The notes beneath the pieces are model-generated. The model saw only the letters and a list, made by a program, of their open reading frames with translations, did not search any database and was not told the origin of the DNA. A stretch of DNA of 64,000 bases from Planctomycetes bacterium GWF2_41_51 (lineage in GTDB: Bacteria; Planctomycetota; Phycisphaerae; Sedimentisphaerales; UBA12454). The number at the start of each line of letters is the position of its first letter. Within the stretch, counting starts at the first letter, position 1. Positions 40,362-50,380 of this stretch are shown in pieces. The DNA lies in contig MHXZ01000125.1 in assembly GCA_001825665.1 (NCBI GenBank), forward strand, positions 1 to 64,000, given 5' to 3'. Position numbers and translations under genes: made by a program.

Positions 40362-41801
40362 TCAGTTACAATTGGAATTAAAAACATCGCCGCAGCTAAG
40401 CCATCCCTGTATAAGGATAACTAAATCATCATAATTAACATAACAGTCGCTATTGAGGTCGCCGTTAAGTAATGTATCCGAACATTTTTCTATTCGATAG
40501 ACAACTTCTTCGCCTGGTAAAAGTTCGACAGTAATCTCACAATGATCTGAAAATTTAACAGGACTTACTAATGTAGTATCATTAACATCATACCGGAATA
40601 ATCTCAAATGATTAGTGTTCAAAGATAAATTACAGATAACATTGCTATTCCAGTCATTATTTACAATCATAACGTAGTCCAGATTATTTACGTCAGTAAA
40701 TCGACTTACAATGAAGGGGTAATTTGCATTTCCTGCTTCGTCTTTGATATCTTTAATTAAATCGTCAGGAGCGAAAAGCGGAACCGACGCAAACGCCATT
40801 CCTGCCTGCATAGCTTTTACAAGCTGAAGATTTAAAAATAGATTTCCGTATGACTTATGAAATTTCTGATGCGTATTTTTCATCCAATAGAATATCTCTG
40901 TTTTTGTCCCGTCCTTTCCGATTGGACCATCCTCAAACATAGGATCATTAAGTGTATAAAACGTATAATATACAACCCCCTTGCATCCGTATGCTATGGC
41001 TGAATTAAATTGCCAGCGGAACGCGGCTTCTGAGGGCATTTCATAATTACCTTCAGCAACATGTGGCGTTGAAAGGAGTATTACCCACATATCTTTGTTA
41101 TTATCGTCAGTCCATTGACCGTATCTGTCCAAACTTTGGAAAAACATCTTCCACCCGTTCGTAGAGCCAAGGCCTTGGTAGTCTGGATCCATCTGGGAAT
41201 AGCTTGTGAAAGAAAGATTATTCAAGCCCGACCCAGAATGCAGTTCGAGCAAAGCATTTCTGTACTCACTGTATGTTTCATAACTGCCATAAGGTGTATT
41301 AACATCATACCAGGGAAAAAAATTTACAATCCTATGCCTTGAAATATCAAGAGAATTTGCAATTTCTATATATTCATATACCTGCTGCATATTATTTGGT
41401 CTGGGTTCATCCATAACCAGATACCCAAAATTGGCAGGGTACGAGCAATAATCCGCCACTGCCTCTTGAAAAACAGTTTTGTAGTCATTGGGATTGGCCC
41501 AAAGTGGCTCTGAGGTGCTTTGATTTACACAGTACGTTCTGCTATCACAAATAATTGCCTGAATACCTCTTTCGTTAGTCCAATTTAAAATTCGTTTATT
41601 ATAGTAACTATATGTTTGGCTTATATAGGGCATAGTTATACCAGCTTCAACCCAATCATCGACTTTGGCACTGGAACTTATTGTCGGCATTCCGGTATGC
41701 CAGAACCCGATGGGAAAATTCCATGGTTTAACTTTCTCCGCAAATGCTGCATTGACAAAAAATAAAACAAATATTAAACAAATCGAATGCCGGTTAGACA
41801 T
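40362..41801 (-). CDS. Secreted TIM-barrel GH-like protein (paralogue B) with C-terminal dockerin
   Basis: FPIGFWHTGMPTISSSAKVDDWVEAGITMPYISQ; GYLVMDEPRPN; C-terminus LLNGDLNSDCYVNYDDLVILIQGWL. Confidence 0.75.
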   Translation of the reverse strand: MSNRHSICLIFVLFFVNAAFAEKVKPWNFPIGFWHTGMPTISSSAKVDDWVEAGITMPYISQTYSYYNKRILNWTNERGIQAIICDSRTYCVNQSTSEPLWANPNDYKTVFQEAVADYCSYPANFGYLVMDEPRPNNMQQVYEYIEIANSLDISRHRIVNFFPWYDVNTPYGSYETYSEYRNALLELHSGSGLNNLSFTSYSQMDPDYQGLGSTNGWKMFFQSLDRYGQWTDDNNKDMWVILLSTPHVAEGNYEMPSEAAFRWQFNSAIAYGCKGVVYYTFYTLNDPMFEDGPIGKDGTKTEIFYWMKNTHQKFHKSYGNLFLNLQLVKAMQAGMAFASVPLFAPDDLIKDIKDEAGNANYPFIVSRFTDVNNLDYVMIVNNDWNSNVICNLSLNTNHLRLFRYDVNDTTLVSPVKFSDHCEITVELLPGEEVVYRIEKCSDTLLNGDLNSDCYVNYDDLVILIQGWLSCGDVFNSNCN

Positions 41802-41929
41802 ATACTCACCTAAATGTTTTGAATCTTTAAAATTGTACTAATCTTTATACAAATATCGAGGCAACATTTATTTTCTTATTAGCAAATGCCACCTCGATTT
41901 TCCCCTATTTACAATTTATCTCTGCAAAA

Positions 41930-42745
41930 TCAGCCCTTCTTTTTAATTAAAGCTGCTGCGCCGATAGCCAAAAAGAGCATAGTACATGGTTCAGGAATAC
42001 TCGAATAAAAATTATCAACCGTCATTGCACCGCACTGCGCTGAATCGCGCGTACTGTTAACTGGATGAAATTTGTAGAATTTTATTCCCAAATCTGTATT
42101 ATAGTGAAGAGCTGACGGACGTGTATGCGAAAACACCGGAGTCTCGTCTGAATAACCCTCCGGATTTGCGTCATAAGCCGAGTTATAGGAATATATTTTA
42201 AAAGTAAGAGTAAGATTAACAAGGGTTGGATCCGTAGCGTTTAATCCAATTCCCTGCATTGTCAGATCATAATGATATTTATTCAATCCACGATCAACAC
42301 CATCTGATGGCATACCGGTCATAAAAAAAAGTCGTTTATTGCCATAAGCTGAAACACCATCACCCAACTGCCCGGCAATAATATTCCTGGCGGCGGTACC
42401 AATGAAGAATCCATTATACTGATCATTACTCGTATCATTCAATGGATCTAAAAGCTGCATATCCCATGTAAACCGCAATGCTTCATTAGCACTGTTAAAA
42501 CGCGGAATAAGATTATTGGCGCTCATCTTTGCCTGCGATAACCAATTCGAGCCTATCTCACTCATATCTAACAATGCCTGGCCGTTCTCAAAAGCTACAT
42601 GACCGGTTCCCGGTCCTTCATACTGAGTCCAGTTAGTTTCAGACTCGGTTGGATTCGCAAAGTTGTCATAAAGATGCAGCGTCGCAAAAACATTATTCTC
42701 AAATACAAAACAAAACATAATCGCAACTATTAAAAGCTTCTTCAT
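41930..42745 (-). CDS. PEP-CTERM protein carrying one copy of a ~240-aa YDNF/GPGTG module
   Basis: LHLYDNFANPTESETNWTQYEGPGTGHVAFENGQALLDMS...; C-terminus SIPEPCTMLFLAIGAAALIKKKG. Confidence 0.85.
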   Translation of the reverse strand: MKKLLIVAIMFCFVFENNVFATLHLYDNFANPTESETNWTQYEGPGTGHVAFENGQALLDMSEIGSNWLSQAKMSANNLIPRFNSANEALRFTWDMQLLDPLNDTSNDQYNGFFIGTAARNIIAGQLGDGVSAYGNKRLFFMTGMPSDGVDRGLNKYHYDLTMQGIGLNATDPTLVNLTLTFKIYSYNSAYDANPEGYSDETPVFSHTRPSALHYNTDLGIKFYKFHPVNSTRDSAQCGAMTVDNFYSSIPEPCTMLFLAIGAAALIKKKG

Positions 42746-42784
42746 TTTCTTCTCCTTAAATAATTCTTCTTAACTTTTCTAATT

Positions 42785-44392
42785 TCATTCACAATCAATA
42801 TTATTTAAATCTGTGCATTTGAGCCAATCTGCCGAAAACAATGCAAAGTCTTCTATATTAATATAACAATCGCCATTAATATCGCCGGTCATATCAATAC
42901 ATATTTCGCTTTCCAGATTTTGATAGAAGTTGTCTATTGTTATAGCTCCGCACTGGGAACCATCTCTCGGTGTAGTTGAGTACGGATTCCACTTAAAGAA
43001 TTTGATATCTAAATCTTCATCGTAAGGAAGAGTCAGCATACGCGTGTATGATCGTAAAGGGGTATTGTTTGAATAAGCGTCGGGATTAGAGTCATAAGCG
43101 CTGTCATAGCCATACACTTTTAATGTAACTGTAAGATCAACAAGTGTTTCGTCTACTGGGTCGATTCCTGTTTCTTTGAGTGTAAGATCATAATGATATT
43201 TATCCAGCCCGCGATCAATATCGTCTGATGGCATGCCGGTTAGTACAAAAACACGTTTATAATTATAAAACGAACTGGCGTCGCCATGCTGACCGGCATG
43301 AATCTGTTCATAAGATTCACCATCAATACCGATGCTGAATCCGTTTTCATAATCAAAATTAGTATCATCATCAGGATCTAACATTTGCATATCCCACGTG
43401 AACCGCATATTTTTATCCGTATCGGTAAGACGCGGCTTAAGTTTTTTCGCGAGTATGCGTGCTTTTGTCATCCAATTTTGCGGATTTACAATGCTCATAT
43501 CCAACAAGGCCTGGCCATCCTCGAAAGCAACATAACCTGTTCCCGGCCCCTGTTCCACGTTCCACAATAATTTTGAAGTCACGGGATTCTCAAAATTATC
43601 ATAGAGATACACCTCGTCGTCACGAACTATATGACTTTCAAGACTTTGATAAAAATTATCTAATGTCATCGAACCTGACTGCAAAGTATCACGTGTACTG
43701 TTAACTGGATGATATTTGAAAAATTTGATATCCAAAGCAGTATTATACTGAAGAGCTGAAGGACGTGTATGCGAAAGCAGTGGCGTCTCATTTTGATAGC
43801 CCTCAGGATTTGTATCATAAGCCTGATTATAAGCATATACCTTAAACGTTATTGTGAGATTAACTAGGGTAGGGTCTGTATTCAGTCCGGTTCCCTGCAC
43901 TGTCAGATCATAATGATATTTGTCCAATCCCCGATCAATTCCATCTGACGGCATTCCTGTAAGCAGAAAGACTCGTTTATATCCATATGATTGAATATCG
44001 TTACCCAACTGACCTGCAATTATGCTTCTGGAAGCAGTTCCAATGAAGAATCCATTATAAAAGTCATTATTGGTATCATTCAACGGATCTAGAAGCTGCA
44101 TATCCCATGTGAATCGCATTGCCATAAATGGATCGGTTATATGGGCAGCAAGTTGATTGGCAGCTATTTTTGATTGCGTCAGCCAATTATGAGAATCCAC
44201 AATGCTCATGTCCATCAGAGCCTGCCCGTTTCCAAAAGCTACATAACCGGTTCCTGGCCCTTCATACTGTGTCCAAATACTTTCAGATTTTATTGGGCTT
44301 GTGAAATCGTCGTACAAATATAACGGAACATTCGCTTGAACTGCTGAATATAATGTTAATACAGTAATTATTCCAAATAACAATTTTTTCAT
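42785..44392 (-). CDS. Dockerin protein with two tandem copies of the same module
   Basis: YLYDDFTSPIKSESIWTQYEGPGTGYVAF.. and YLYDNFENPVTSKLLWNVEQGPGTGYVAF..; C-terminus MTGDINGDCYINIEDFALFSADWL. Confidence 0.88.
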   Translation of the reverse strand: MKKLLFGIITVLTLYSAVQANVPLYLYDDFTSPIKSESIWTQYEGPGTGYVAFGNGQALMDMSIVDSHNWLTQSKIAANQLAAHITDPFMAMRFTWDMQLLDPLNDTNNDFYNGFFIGTASRSIIAGQLGNDIQSYGYKRVFLLTGMPSDGIDRGLDKYHYDLTVQGTGLNTDPTLVNLTITFKVYAYNQAYDTNPEGYQNETPLLSHTRPSALQYNTALDIKFFKYHPVNSTRDTLQSGSMTLDNFYQSLESHIVRDDEVYLYDNFENPVTSKLLWNVEQGPGTGYVAFEDGQALLDMSIVNPQNWMTKARILAKKLKPRLTDTDKNMRFTWDMQMLDPDDDTNFDYENGFSIGIDGESYEQIHAGQHGDASSFYNYKRVFVLTGMPSDDIDRGLDKYHYDLTLKETGIDPVDETLVDLTVTLKVYGYDSAYDSNPDAYSNNTPLRSYTRMLTLPYDEDLDIKFFKWNPYSTTPRDGSQCGAITIDNFYQNLESEICIDMTGDINGDCYINIEDFALFSADWLKCTDLNNIDCE

Positions 44393-44421
44393 TTTATTCC
44401 TCCGATTTATTTCTATTAAAC

Positions 44422-45321
44422 TTATAAATTACAGTCCGAATCTGCCATGTTGGAACATTTCATCCAATCGTCTGCTAATAATGCCATATCCTGCATATTT
44501 ACATAACAATCCTTATCGATATCACCTTGCAAAAGTTCTGAACAGGGATTGTAAATATTTTGCCACAAGTTATCTATTGTCATAGCTCCATATTGTTCGA
44601 TGCTGCTCTTGTAAATGTAAGGTGAATCATTGTAGAATATGACATCCAGTTCAATATCGACTGGCAAAGATAATCCTCTTATATATCGCAGCAATGGGGT
44701 TTCGCTCACATAATATTCAGGATGAGAATCATATGCTGCGTTATAAGTGTAAACTGAGAAATCTGCCGACACCCACATAAGATCCGGATTTCCAGTATAA
44801 GGCTCTGTTACTGTCATACTAAGATCATAATGATATTTATCTGTCCCTCGCTCAATATCCTTGGGCATTCCGGTCAGTGTAAAGCATCGCTTAAAATCAA
44901 AAGTTCCGGAATCTTTACCTTCCTGACCGGCAGCTACAAAATATCCGGCTCCTGCATCAATACCTATCCATAAACCATTATCACAATCATGTGTTGTAGG
45001 GGCATTGTTGTGCGGGTCAACGTGCTGCATATCCCACGTAAATCTTAGTTCCCTTCCCGAGTCGGCTGTTGAAATTATCGGCGATAGATGTGTTGCCTTA
45101 ATTCGACACCGCTCAAGTGTAGAAGGATCGGTTTGAACAATGCTCATGTCAAGCAATGCCTGCCCCTCTGTAAACTCCACAGTTGCAGGAGCAATCACCC
45201 CAAGATTCCATCGGTCATTAGAAACCTCAGCAGAATTGAAATTGTCATACAAGTACAATTCCGCAAAACTTACTCCGCATGTAAGAAGAATTGAAAATAA
45301 AATATTGAACTTATTACTCAT
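44422..45321 (-). CDS. Dockerin protein with one diverged copy of the same module
   Basis: YLYDNFNSAEVSNDRWNLGVIAPATVEFTEGQALLDMSIV..; LLQGDIDKDCYVNMQDMALLADDWM; start at MSNKFN (45321). Confidence 0.85.
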   Translation of the reverse strand: MSNKFNILFSILLTCGVSFAELYLYDNFNSAEVSNDRWNLGVIAPATVEFTEGQALLDMSIVQTDPSTLERCRIKATHLSPIISTADSGRELRFTWDMQHVDPHNNAPTTHDCDNGLWIGIDAGAGYFVAAGQEGKDSGTFDFKRCFTLTGMPKDIERGTDKYHYDLSMTVTEPYTGNPDLMWVSADFSVYTYNAAYDSHPEYYVSETPLLRYIRGLSLPVDIELDVIFYNDSPYIYKSSIEQYGAMTIDNLWQNIYNPCSELLQGDIDKDCYVNMQDMALLADDWMKCSNMADSDCNL

Positions 45322-45349
45322 TTCACACCTCCTATTTAAAATCGTCTTT

Positions 45350-46171
45350 TCACCAAAAATATAAACGCAGTTTGGCCCAATGACTGTAATGACCGCCATT
45401 AACCATAGGCCCTTCGTTTGTTCCCATAACAGAAGGCAAAACCCATTCTGCATGCCCATCTGCATAACACCTGTTGCTGCCTGATACCATCTTTTCAAAC
45501 TCCGCAAGCCCGACGCCCTTGAAGTCATTGCCCAACCCATATTTTGGATGATTTATAGAACCTAAATGCGCCCCATTTCCGGTATAATCTTTCCACCAGA
45601 TACTCCTATCAGCCATTAAGTACATCCTGCTGTTATTCTGAGACATCTTCAGAGTCGCCGTTCTAATAGGAGTATCAAACATAACACCAATTTTGCCGTC
45701 AAATGCGCTACAGACTTCTTTATACCCTAAACCTGCCAAATAGACTAAATTTGTTGCATAATCGACCGTTCCATCGGGGTCAGCCGGATCGCATACACCC
45801 CTATACTCTACAGGTTCCGGAGAGTACAATTTTGTACTCGGGCAACTATAAAGCTTGTACACCTTGGGAACCAAAATATCCAAAAATTGTGTTTTATCCA
45901 CATTAGAAGGGAATAAAAGATCATATCCATTGGCATTCCAGACATGACCAAGTGGATTTTTCGACAGAAGTTTACCATCATGAGATGCTGCATAAGTAAA
46001 ATTTGAAACTGCTATCTGACGCATATTTGAACGACAAACAGTTCTTCGCGATTGCTCTCGAGCTTTTGAAAGAGATGGCAAAAGAACTGCCAGCAACAAA
46101 GCTATAATAGAAATCACAACTAAAAGTTCGACAAGCGTAAACGCTGCCCCGAAACTTCGTTTCAATACCAT
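45350..46171 (-). CDS. Prepilin-type (pseudopilin-like) protein
   Basis: AFTLVELLVVISIIALLLAVLLPSLSKAREQSRRTVCRSNMRQI. Confidence 0.9.
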   Translation of the reverse strand: MVLKRSFGAAFTLVELLVVISIIALLLAVLLPSLSKAREQSRRTVCRSNMRQIAVSNFTYAASHDGKLLSKNPLGHVWNANGYDLLFPSNVDKTQFLDILVPKVYKLYSCPSTKLYSPEPVEYRGVCDPADPDGTVDYATNLVYLAGLGYKEVCSAFDGKIGVMFDTPIRTATLKMSQNNSRMYLMADRSIWWKDYTGNGAHLGSINHPKYGLGNDFKGVGLAEFEKMVSGSNRCYADGHAEWVLPSVMGTNEGPMVNGGHYSHWAKLRLYFW

Positions 46172-46447
46172 CTCTTTAGCCTCCAGTTCAAAACGAACTC
46201 AATATCTATGCTACAGGTACATTTATACCTATAGAGTGTTTTTATGTCAAGTTCTTTCTTTGTAAATTAAATAGAATTATAGAACTAAAATAACTATCGA
46301 GCCTAACTCTATTCCTAGCAGACAGTTACAATATCGCAGGTTTTTAACCCGTAAAAAATTGTATTTTTCACTCGCTTGTGCATAAATACCCATTGACAAT
46401 CTTTATTTTCAATAGTACAATAATAAAATGAATGCAGGAAATTTAAT

Positions 46448-47701
46448 ATGAAAACCTTTCAGCACGTTTTACATAATGAGATAAATCAGCTCAAAGTTCT
46501 TAATGTGATAGCTGCTAACTCAAAAACTACGCGCACTGACATTGCTAAAATAACTAAGTTCAATAGAAATTCAGTTAGCATTATTGTAAATAGACTTATA
46601 GAAAATATGTATATCAAACCTTTGAGTAAGGAAAAACCAACGTCAGGGATGGGACGCCATTCTCAATTGCTTTGTATCAATCCCAATGGTGGTTATTTTG
46701 TGGGGGTCTCTGTAGGTTCTCAACATGTTCACATAATAATCATTAACATGGTTAAAACCGTGATTTACAGGGAAAGAATTAAAACGCCTGATTTATCATC
46801 AGATGTAAAAAGCTTAAATTCTATATTTGACTTTATAGCCGGCTGTTTGAATAAATCAAATATACCCGAAAACCTCATAAGAAGTATTGTATTTAAATTA
46901 TCCGCTAGGGTTGATGAAGAAAAGGGTGTATGTCTGCTGGCATCAAATATTGGAAAAGGGTGGATAAACCTGCCAATCGTTGAATTAGCAAATCGTCGCT
47001 TCAAAACAAATGTCTATCTGGCAACTCCTAGTCTTCATTTGTCCTGGCCGGGAACTCTCGGTACAGATGAAACTGGTCTTTTCTGCCATTGGGGCAGTGG
47101 CATCGGCATATCTGTTGTTTGCGGCGGAGAACTTCTTAACCGGAAACTTCATTTAAGTTTCGGACATCTCGTACTTGACAATAAAGGACCTCTTTGCGGT
47201 TGCGGACAACGAGGCTGCGTTGAAGCTTATGCCGGAGGCAGGAATCTTGCAATGAGAGCCGTTGAGGCTATTCAGCAAGGTCAGGATTCGCTGATCAAGT
47301 ATCTTGTTACCGGCGATTTATCAAAAATTACAACCAGCATTGTACTTATTGCCGCAAGAAATAACGATGAGCTGGCATTAAAACTGGTTGATGAAGCTGT
47401 TAATAGCTTTGCTACTGCTTTATCTTATCTCGTGCAGATGGTCGTGCCAAAGATAGTTGTTTTTTCGGGAGGCATTATTCAAGAAGCTCGTGATGTGTTG
47501 GTTGACCCTATGATTCGAAAACTCAATGAAAAATGTCCCAAGCCTGTCAATATTGAAATCAATACTCTTGACGGATACGAATATTCTCTATGTGCAAGTA
47601 TGTTCGGTTTCAATAAGGTATTCAGCGGCCGCGTTCTTGAAAGATTAAGCGATACGGATCGTATTATGAATAATATATGTTCTCCTGCAGTTGTTAGTTG
47701 A
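46448..47701 (+). CDS. ROK-family regulator with N-terminal winged HTH
   Basis: TRTDIAKITKFNRNSVSIIVNRLIE and GHLVLDNKGPLCGCGQRGCVEAYAGGRNL. Confidence 0.92.
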   Translation: MKTFQHVLHNEINQLKVLNVIAANSKTTRTDIAKITKFNRNSVSIIVNRLIENMYIKPLSKEKPTSGMGRHSQLLCINPNGGYFVGVSVGSQHVHIIIINMVKTVIYRERIKTPDLSSDVKSLNSIFDFIAGCLNKSNIPENLIRSIVFKLSARVDEEKGVCLLASNIGKGWINLPIVELANRRFKTNVYLATPSLHLSWPGTLGTDETGLFCHWGSGIGISVVCGGELLNRKLHLSFGHLVLDNKGPLCGCGQRGCVEAYAGGRNLAMRAVEAIQQGQDSLIKYLVTGDLSKITTSIVLIAARNNDELALKLVDEAVNSFATALSYLVQMVVPKIVVFSGGIIQEARDVLVDPMIRKLNEKCPKPVNIEINTLDGYEYSLCASMFGFNKVFSGRVLERLSDTDRIMNNICSPAVVS

Positions 47702-48375
47702 ACTCAGAAATGTTTTATATAGTTAAAAGCACTACTGAAAAATTGGATATTTCCGGGGGTTGGGACAACTTTATTTGGAAAAAAGTAGAAGTGATGGAAA
47801 TCAAAAATTATATGGGCGCAAGACCCGCTCATTTTCCCAAAACCCAATTCAAACTTTTGTACGATAACGATAATTTATATGTTTTTTTCCGAGTAGAAGA
47901 CCAATACGTCAAATGTGTTGCTGAAAGAATACATTCAAATGTATGCTGCGACAGTTGCGTAGAATTTTTCTTCAGCCCTTATAATTCTTTAATGGAAAAT
48001 TATTTTAACCTTGAAATCAACTGTGGCGGAACTCCGCTTTTGCACTATGGCAGCAAGACCAATAGACAGCCGCTATCGGATTTAGATTGCAAAAAGATAA
48101 AGATTTATCATTCGTTACCAAAATTAATAAAAGTGGAAATAATTGAGCCGACAGAATGGTTCCTGCAATACAGGATACCTTTCGAAGTCATCGAAAAATA
48201 CAGTATGATTGACCATCCTGCCGATGGTGTGATATGGCGCGCAAATTTTTTTAAATGTGCAAGTAAGACTTCACATCCTCACTGGCTGACATGGTCAAAA
48301 GTAAACTCCCCTAAACCACAGTTTCACTTGCCTGAATATTTCGGTGAAATACGATTTTCTAATAAAACAGCTTAA
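47698..48375 (+). CDS. CBM9-like carbohydrate-binding domain protein
   Basis: DNLYVFFRVEDQYVKCVAERIHSNVCCDSCVEFFFSP; TTG start overlaps the ROK stop (ATG alternative at 47710). Confidence 0.75.
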   Translation: MNSEMFYIVKSTTEKLDISGGWDNFIWKKVEVMEIKNYMGARPAHFPKTQFKLLYDNDNLYVFFRVEDQYVKCVAERIHSNVCCDSCVEFFFSPYNSLMENYFNLEINCGGTPLLHYGSKTNRQPLSDLDCKKIKIYHSLPKLIKVEIIEPTEWFLQYRIPFEVIEKYSMIDHPADGVIWRANFFKCASKTSHPHWLTWSKVNSPKPQFHLPEYFGEIRFSNKTA

Positions 48376-48389
48376 TGATTAAGCTGTTT
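48365..48389. terminator. 25-bp near-perfect palindrome at end of CBM9-like gene
   Basis: AAACAGCTTAAT-g-ATTAAGCTGTTT. Confidence 0.5.
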
Positions 48390-48419
48390 CAAATAAGAAG
48401 TTCTATTGGATAACTTGCT

Positions 48420-49445
48420 ATGGCTATAAGCAAAATGGAAGTAAGACAGAGATTTCATAAAGTAATGAACTTTGAACCCGTAGATCGGTTGCCATTATTT
48501 GAATTTGCTTCATGGTGGGACAAAACAATTGAAAGATGGCGCCGGGAAGGTTTACCTGATAATTATAAAGACATTGGTGAAATTAATGATTATCTAGGTT
48601 TGGATAAATTCAGACAATTTTGGATAAGACCCTATACACCCGATATTCCAAAAGTTGAGCACGGTCATCCCCTTATAAACAATATTGATGAGTACAAAAA
48701 AATTAAGACATTTTTATATCCTCCTTCTTGTAATTTGACTTCTTCAGATATCGAGAAACTGAAAAATTATGCGATTTTACAGGAACAAAATAAAATGGTA
48801 TTTTGGGCGACTATTGAGGGATTTTTCTGGTTTCCGAGGCGTCTTTTAGGAATTGAAAATCATTTGTATGCTTATTATGATAATCCCGAACTTATTAACA
48901 AAATTTGTCAGGAAGTCTTGGCATTCAACCTTATGGCCATTGAAAAAATATCTAAAATATGTAAGCCAGATTTTATTACTTTGGCAGAAGATATGTCTTA
49001 TAATAATGGTCCAATGATTTCGAAGGATATTTTTGAGCAGTTTCTCGCACCATATTATATACCTCTTTGCAAAAAATTAAAAGAATCAGATATTATGATA
49101 ATTGTCGATAGCGATGGGTATGTTGATGATATGATCGATTGGTTACTAAATGTTGGCGTTGATGGAATCACTCCGCTTGAAGCTAATGCCGGCGGTGATG
49201 TTGTAAAGTTAAGAAAAAAATTTCCGAATCTTTTGATGATTGGTAATTTCAATAAACTTATTATGAAAGAAGGCAGAGATGCGATGGTAAAGGAATTCGA
49301 AAGATTATTACCCGTGATGAAAAGGGGCGGTTTTGTTCCTTCCGTTGACCATCAAACACCGCCCGACGTATCTTTAAACAATTATTATTTATATCTTGAA
49401 CTATTAAATGAATATTCGGTAAGAGCAGTAAACAAACAAAGATAA
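48420..49445 (+). CDS. UroD/MtaA-superfamily protein, D-S-D-G motif type
   Basis: MIIVDSDGYVDDMIDWLLNVGVDGITPLEANAGGDVV, GGFVPSVDHQTPPDVS. Confidence 0.88.
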   Translation: MAISKMEVRQRFHKVMNFEPVDRLPLFEFASWWDKTIERWRREGLPDNYKDIGEINDYLGLDKFRQFWIRPYTPDIPKVEHGHPLINNIDEYKKIKTFLYPPSCNLTSSDIEKLKNYAILQEQNKMVFWATIEGFFWFPRRLLGIENHLYAYYDNPELINKICQEVLAFNLMAIEKISKICKPDFITLAEDMSYNNGPMISKDIFEQFLAPYYIPLCKKLKESDIMIIVDSDGYVDDMIDWLLNVGVDGITPLEANAGGDVVKLRKKFPNLLMIGNFNKLIMKEGRDAMVKEFERLLPVMKRGGFVPSVDHQTPPDVSLNNYYLYLELLNEYSVRAVNKQR

Positions 49446-49579
49446 ACATGATGAAATCACGAAACTTCGTTATCTTAAAGACGCCATAAAAAACACCCGT
49501 AGTCCCACACGTTAATTGAAGAAAGCTGGGGATATATTTATTTTTCTTCTTAAATAACCACTTTCCATTCAAGACATTT

Positions 49580-50377
49580 CTATATAATATTAATGTTTTT
49601 TGATATTCTTTTTGCTAATTCAAGCGAATCTCTGCTTGCCATATTCAAAAAGACAGTGTCCACACCAATCGCTATAAAGGTAAAACCATCATTAAGTGCT
49701 TTTTTTACATTTTCTTCGGTTGGAAGAACTACATGGAGCCCGGCTGATTTTTTGCCTCTTTTACAGGCATCAAGAACTTTTTTGCAACCCTCTTGAACTA
49801 TGGAGTGAGATGTTTTGCCTGGAATACCATATGAACCACTCAAATCATACGGTCCAATAAAGACACCATCGACTCCATCAACCGCAAGTATTTCATCGAT
49901 GTTTTCGATAGCTTCTTTACTCTCAATCATAACTACCACAGCGATATTATCATCCGCAGTACTTATATACTCATCAAATTTATCGCCATAGTCATTCATT
50001 CGTGAAAAACAAAAACCTCTAATCCCTTTTGGCGGATATTTAGCGGCAGCAACCGCTCTTTTTGCTTCATCAGCATTGTTAATTAGAGGCACTATGACGC
50101 CTCTGGCTCCGGCATCAAGAGCCTGACGAATTGCTAATGTGTCGTTTTCTCTTACACGAATAAATGGCTCAGGTACTCTGCCATACAAGCCTCTCGCCAC
50201 ATCAGTAAACCCTTGAATGTCGATATCCGTATGTTCTGCATCGACAGCAACCCAGTCAAAACCAGCATTGCCAAAGATTTCACCAACCACTGCATTACCT
50301 ATCTGCACCCATGTTCCAATTGTTATCCTTTTTTCCAGTAACGCTTTTCTAACTTTATTATGTGTCATTTTTCGCAT
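49580..50377 (-). CDS. HpcH/HpaI-family aldolase (2-keto-3-deoxy-L-rhamnonate aldolase-like)
   Basis: GTWVQIGNAVVGEIFGNAGFDWVAVDAEHTDID; ALDAGARGVIVPLINNADEAKRAVAAAKYPPKGIRGF. Confidence 0.9.
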   Translation of the reverse strand: MRKMTHNKVRKALLEKRITIGTWVQIGNAVVGEIFGNAGFDWVAVDAEHTDIDIQGFTDVARGLYGRVPEPFIRVRENDTLAIRQALDAGARGVIVPLINNADEAKRAVAAAKYPPKGIRGFCFSRMNDYGDKFDEYISTADDNIAVVVMIESKEAIENIDEILAVDGVDGVFIGPYDLSGSYGIPGKTSHSIVQEGCKKVLDACKRGKKSAGLHVVLPTEENVKKALNDGFTFIAIGVDTVFLNMASRDSLELAKRISKNINII

Positions 50378-50380
50378 ATC

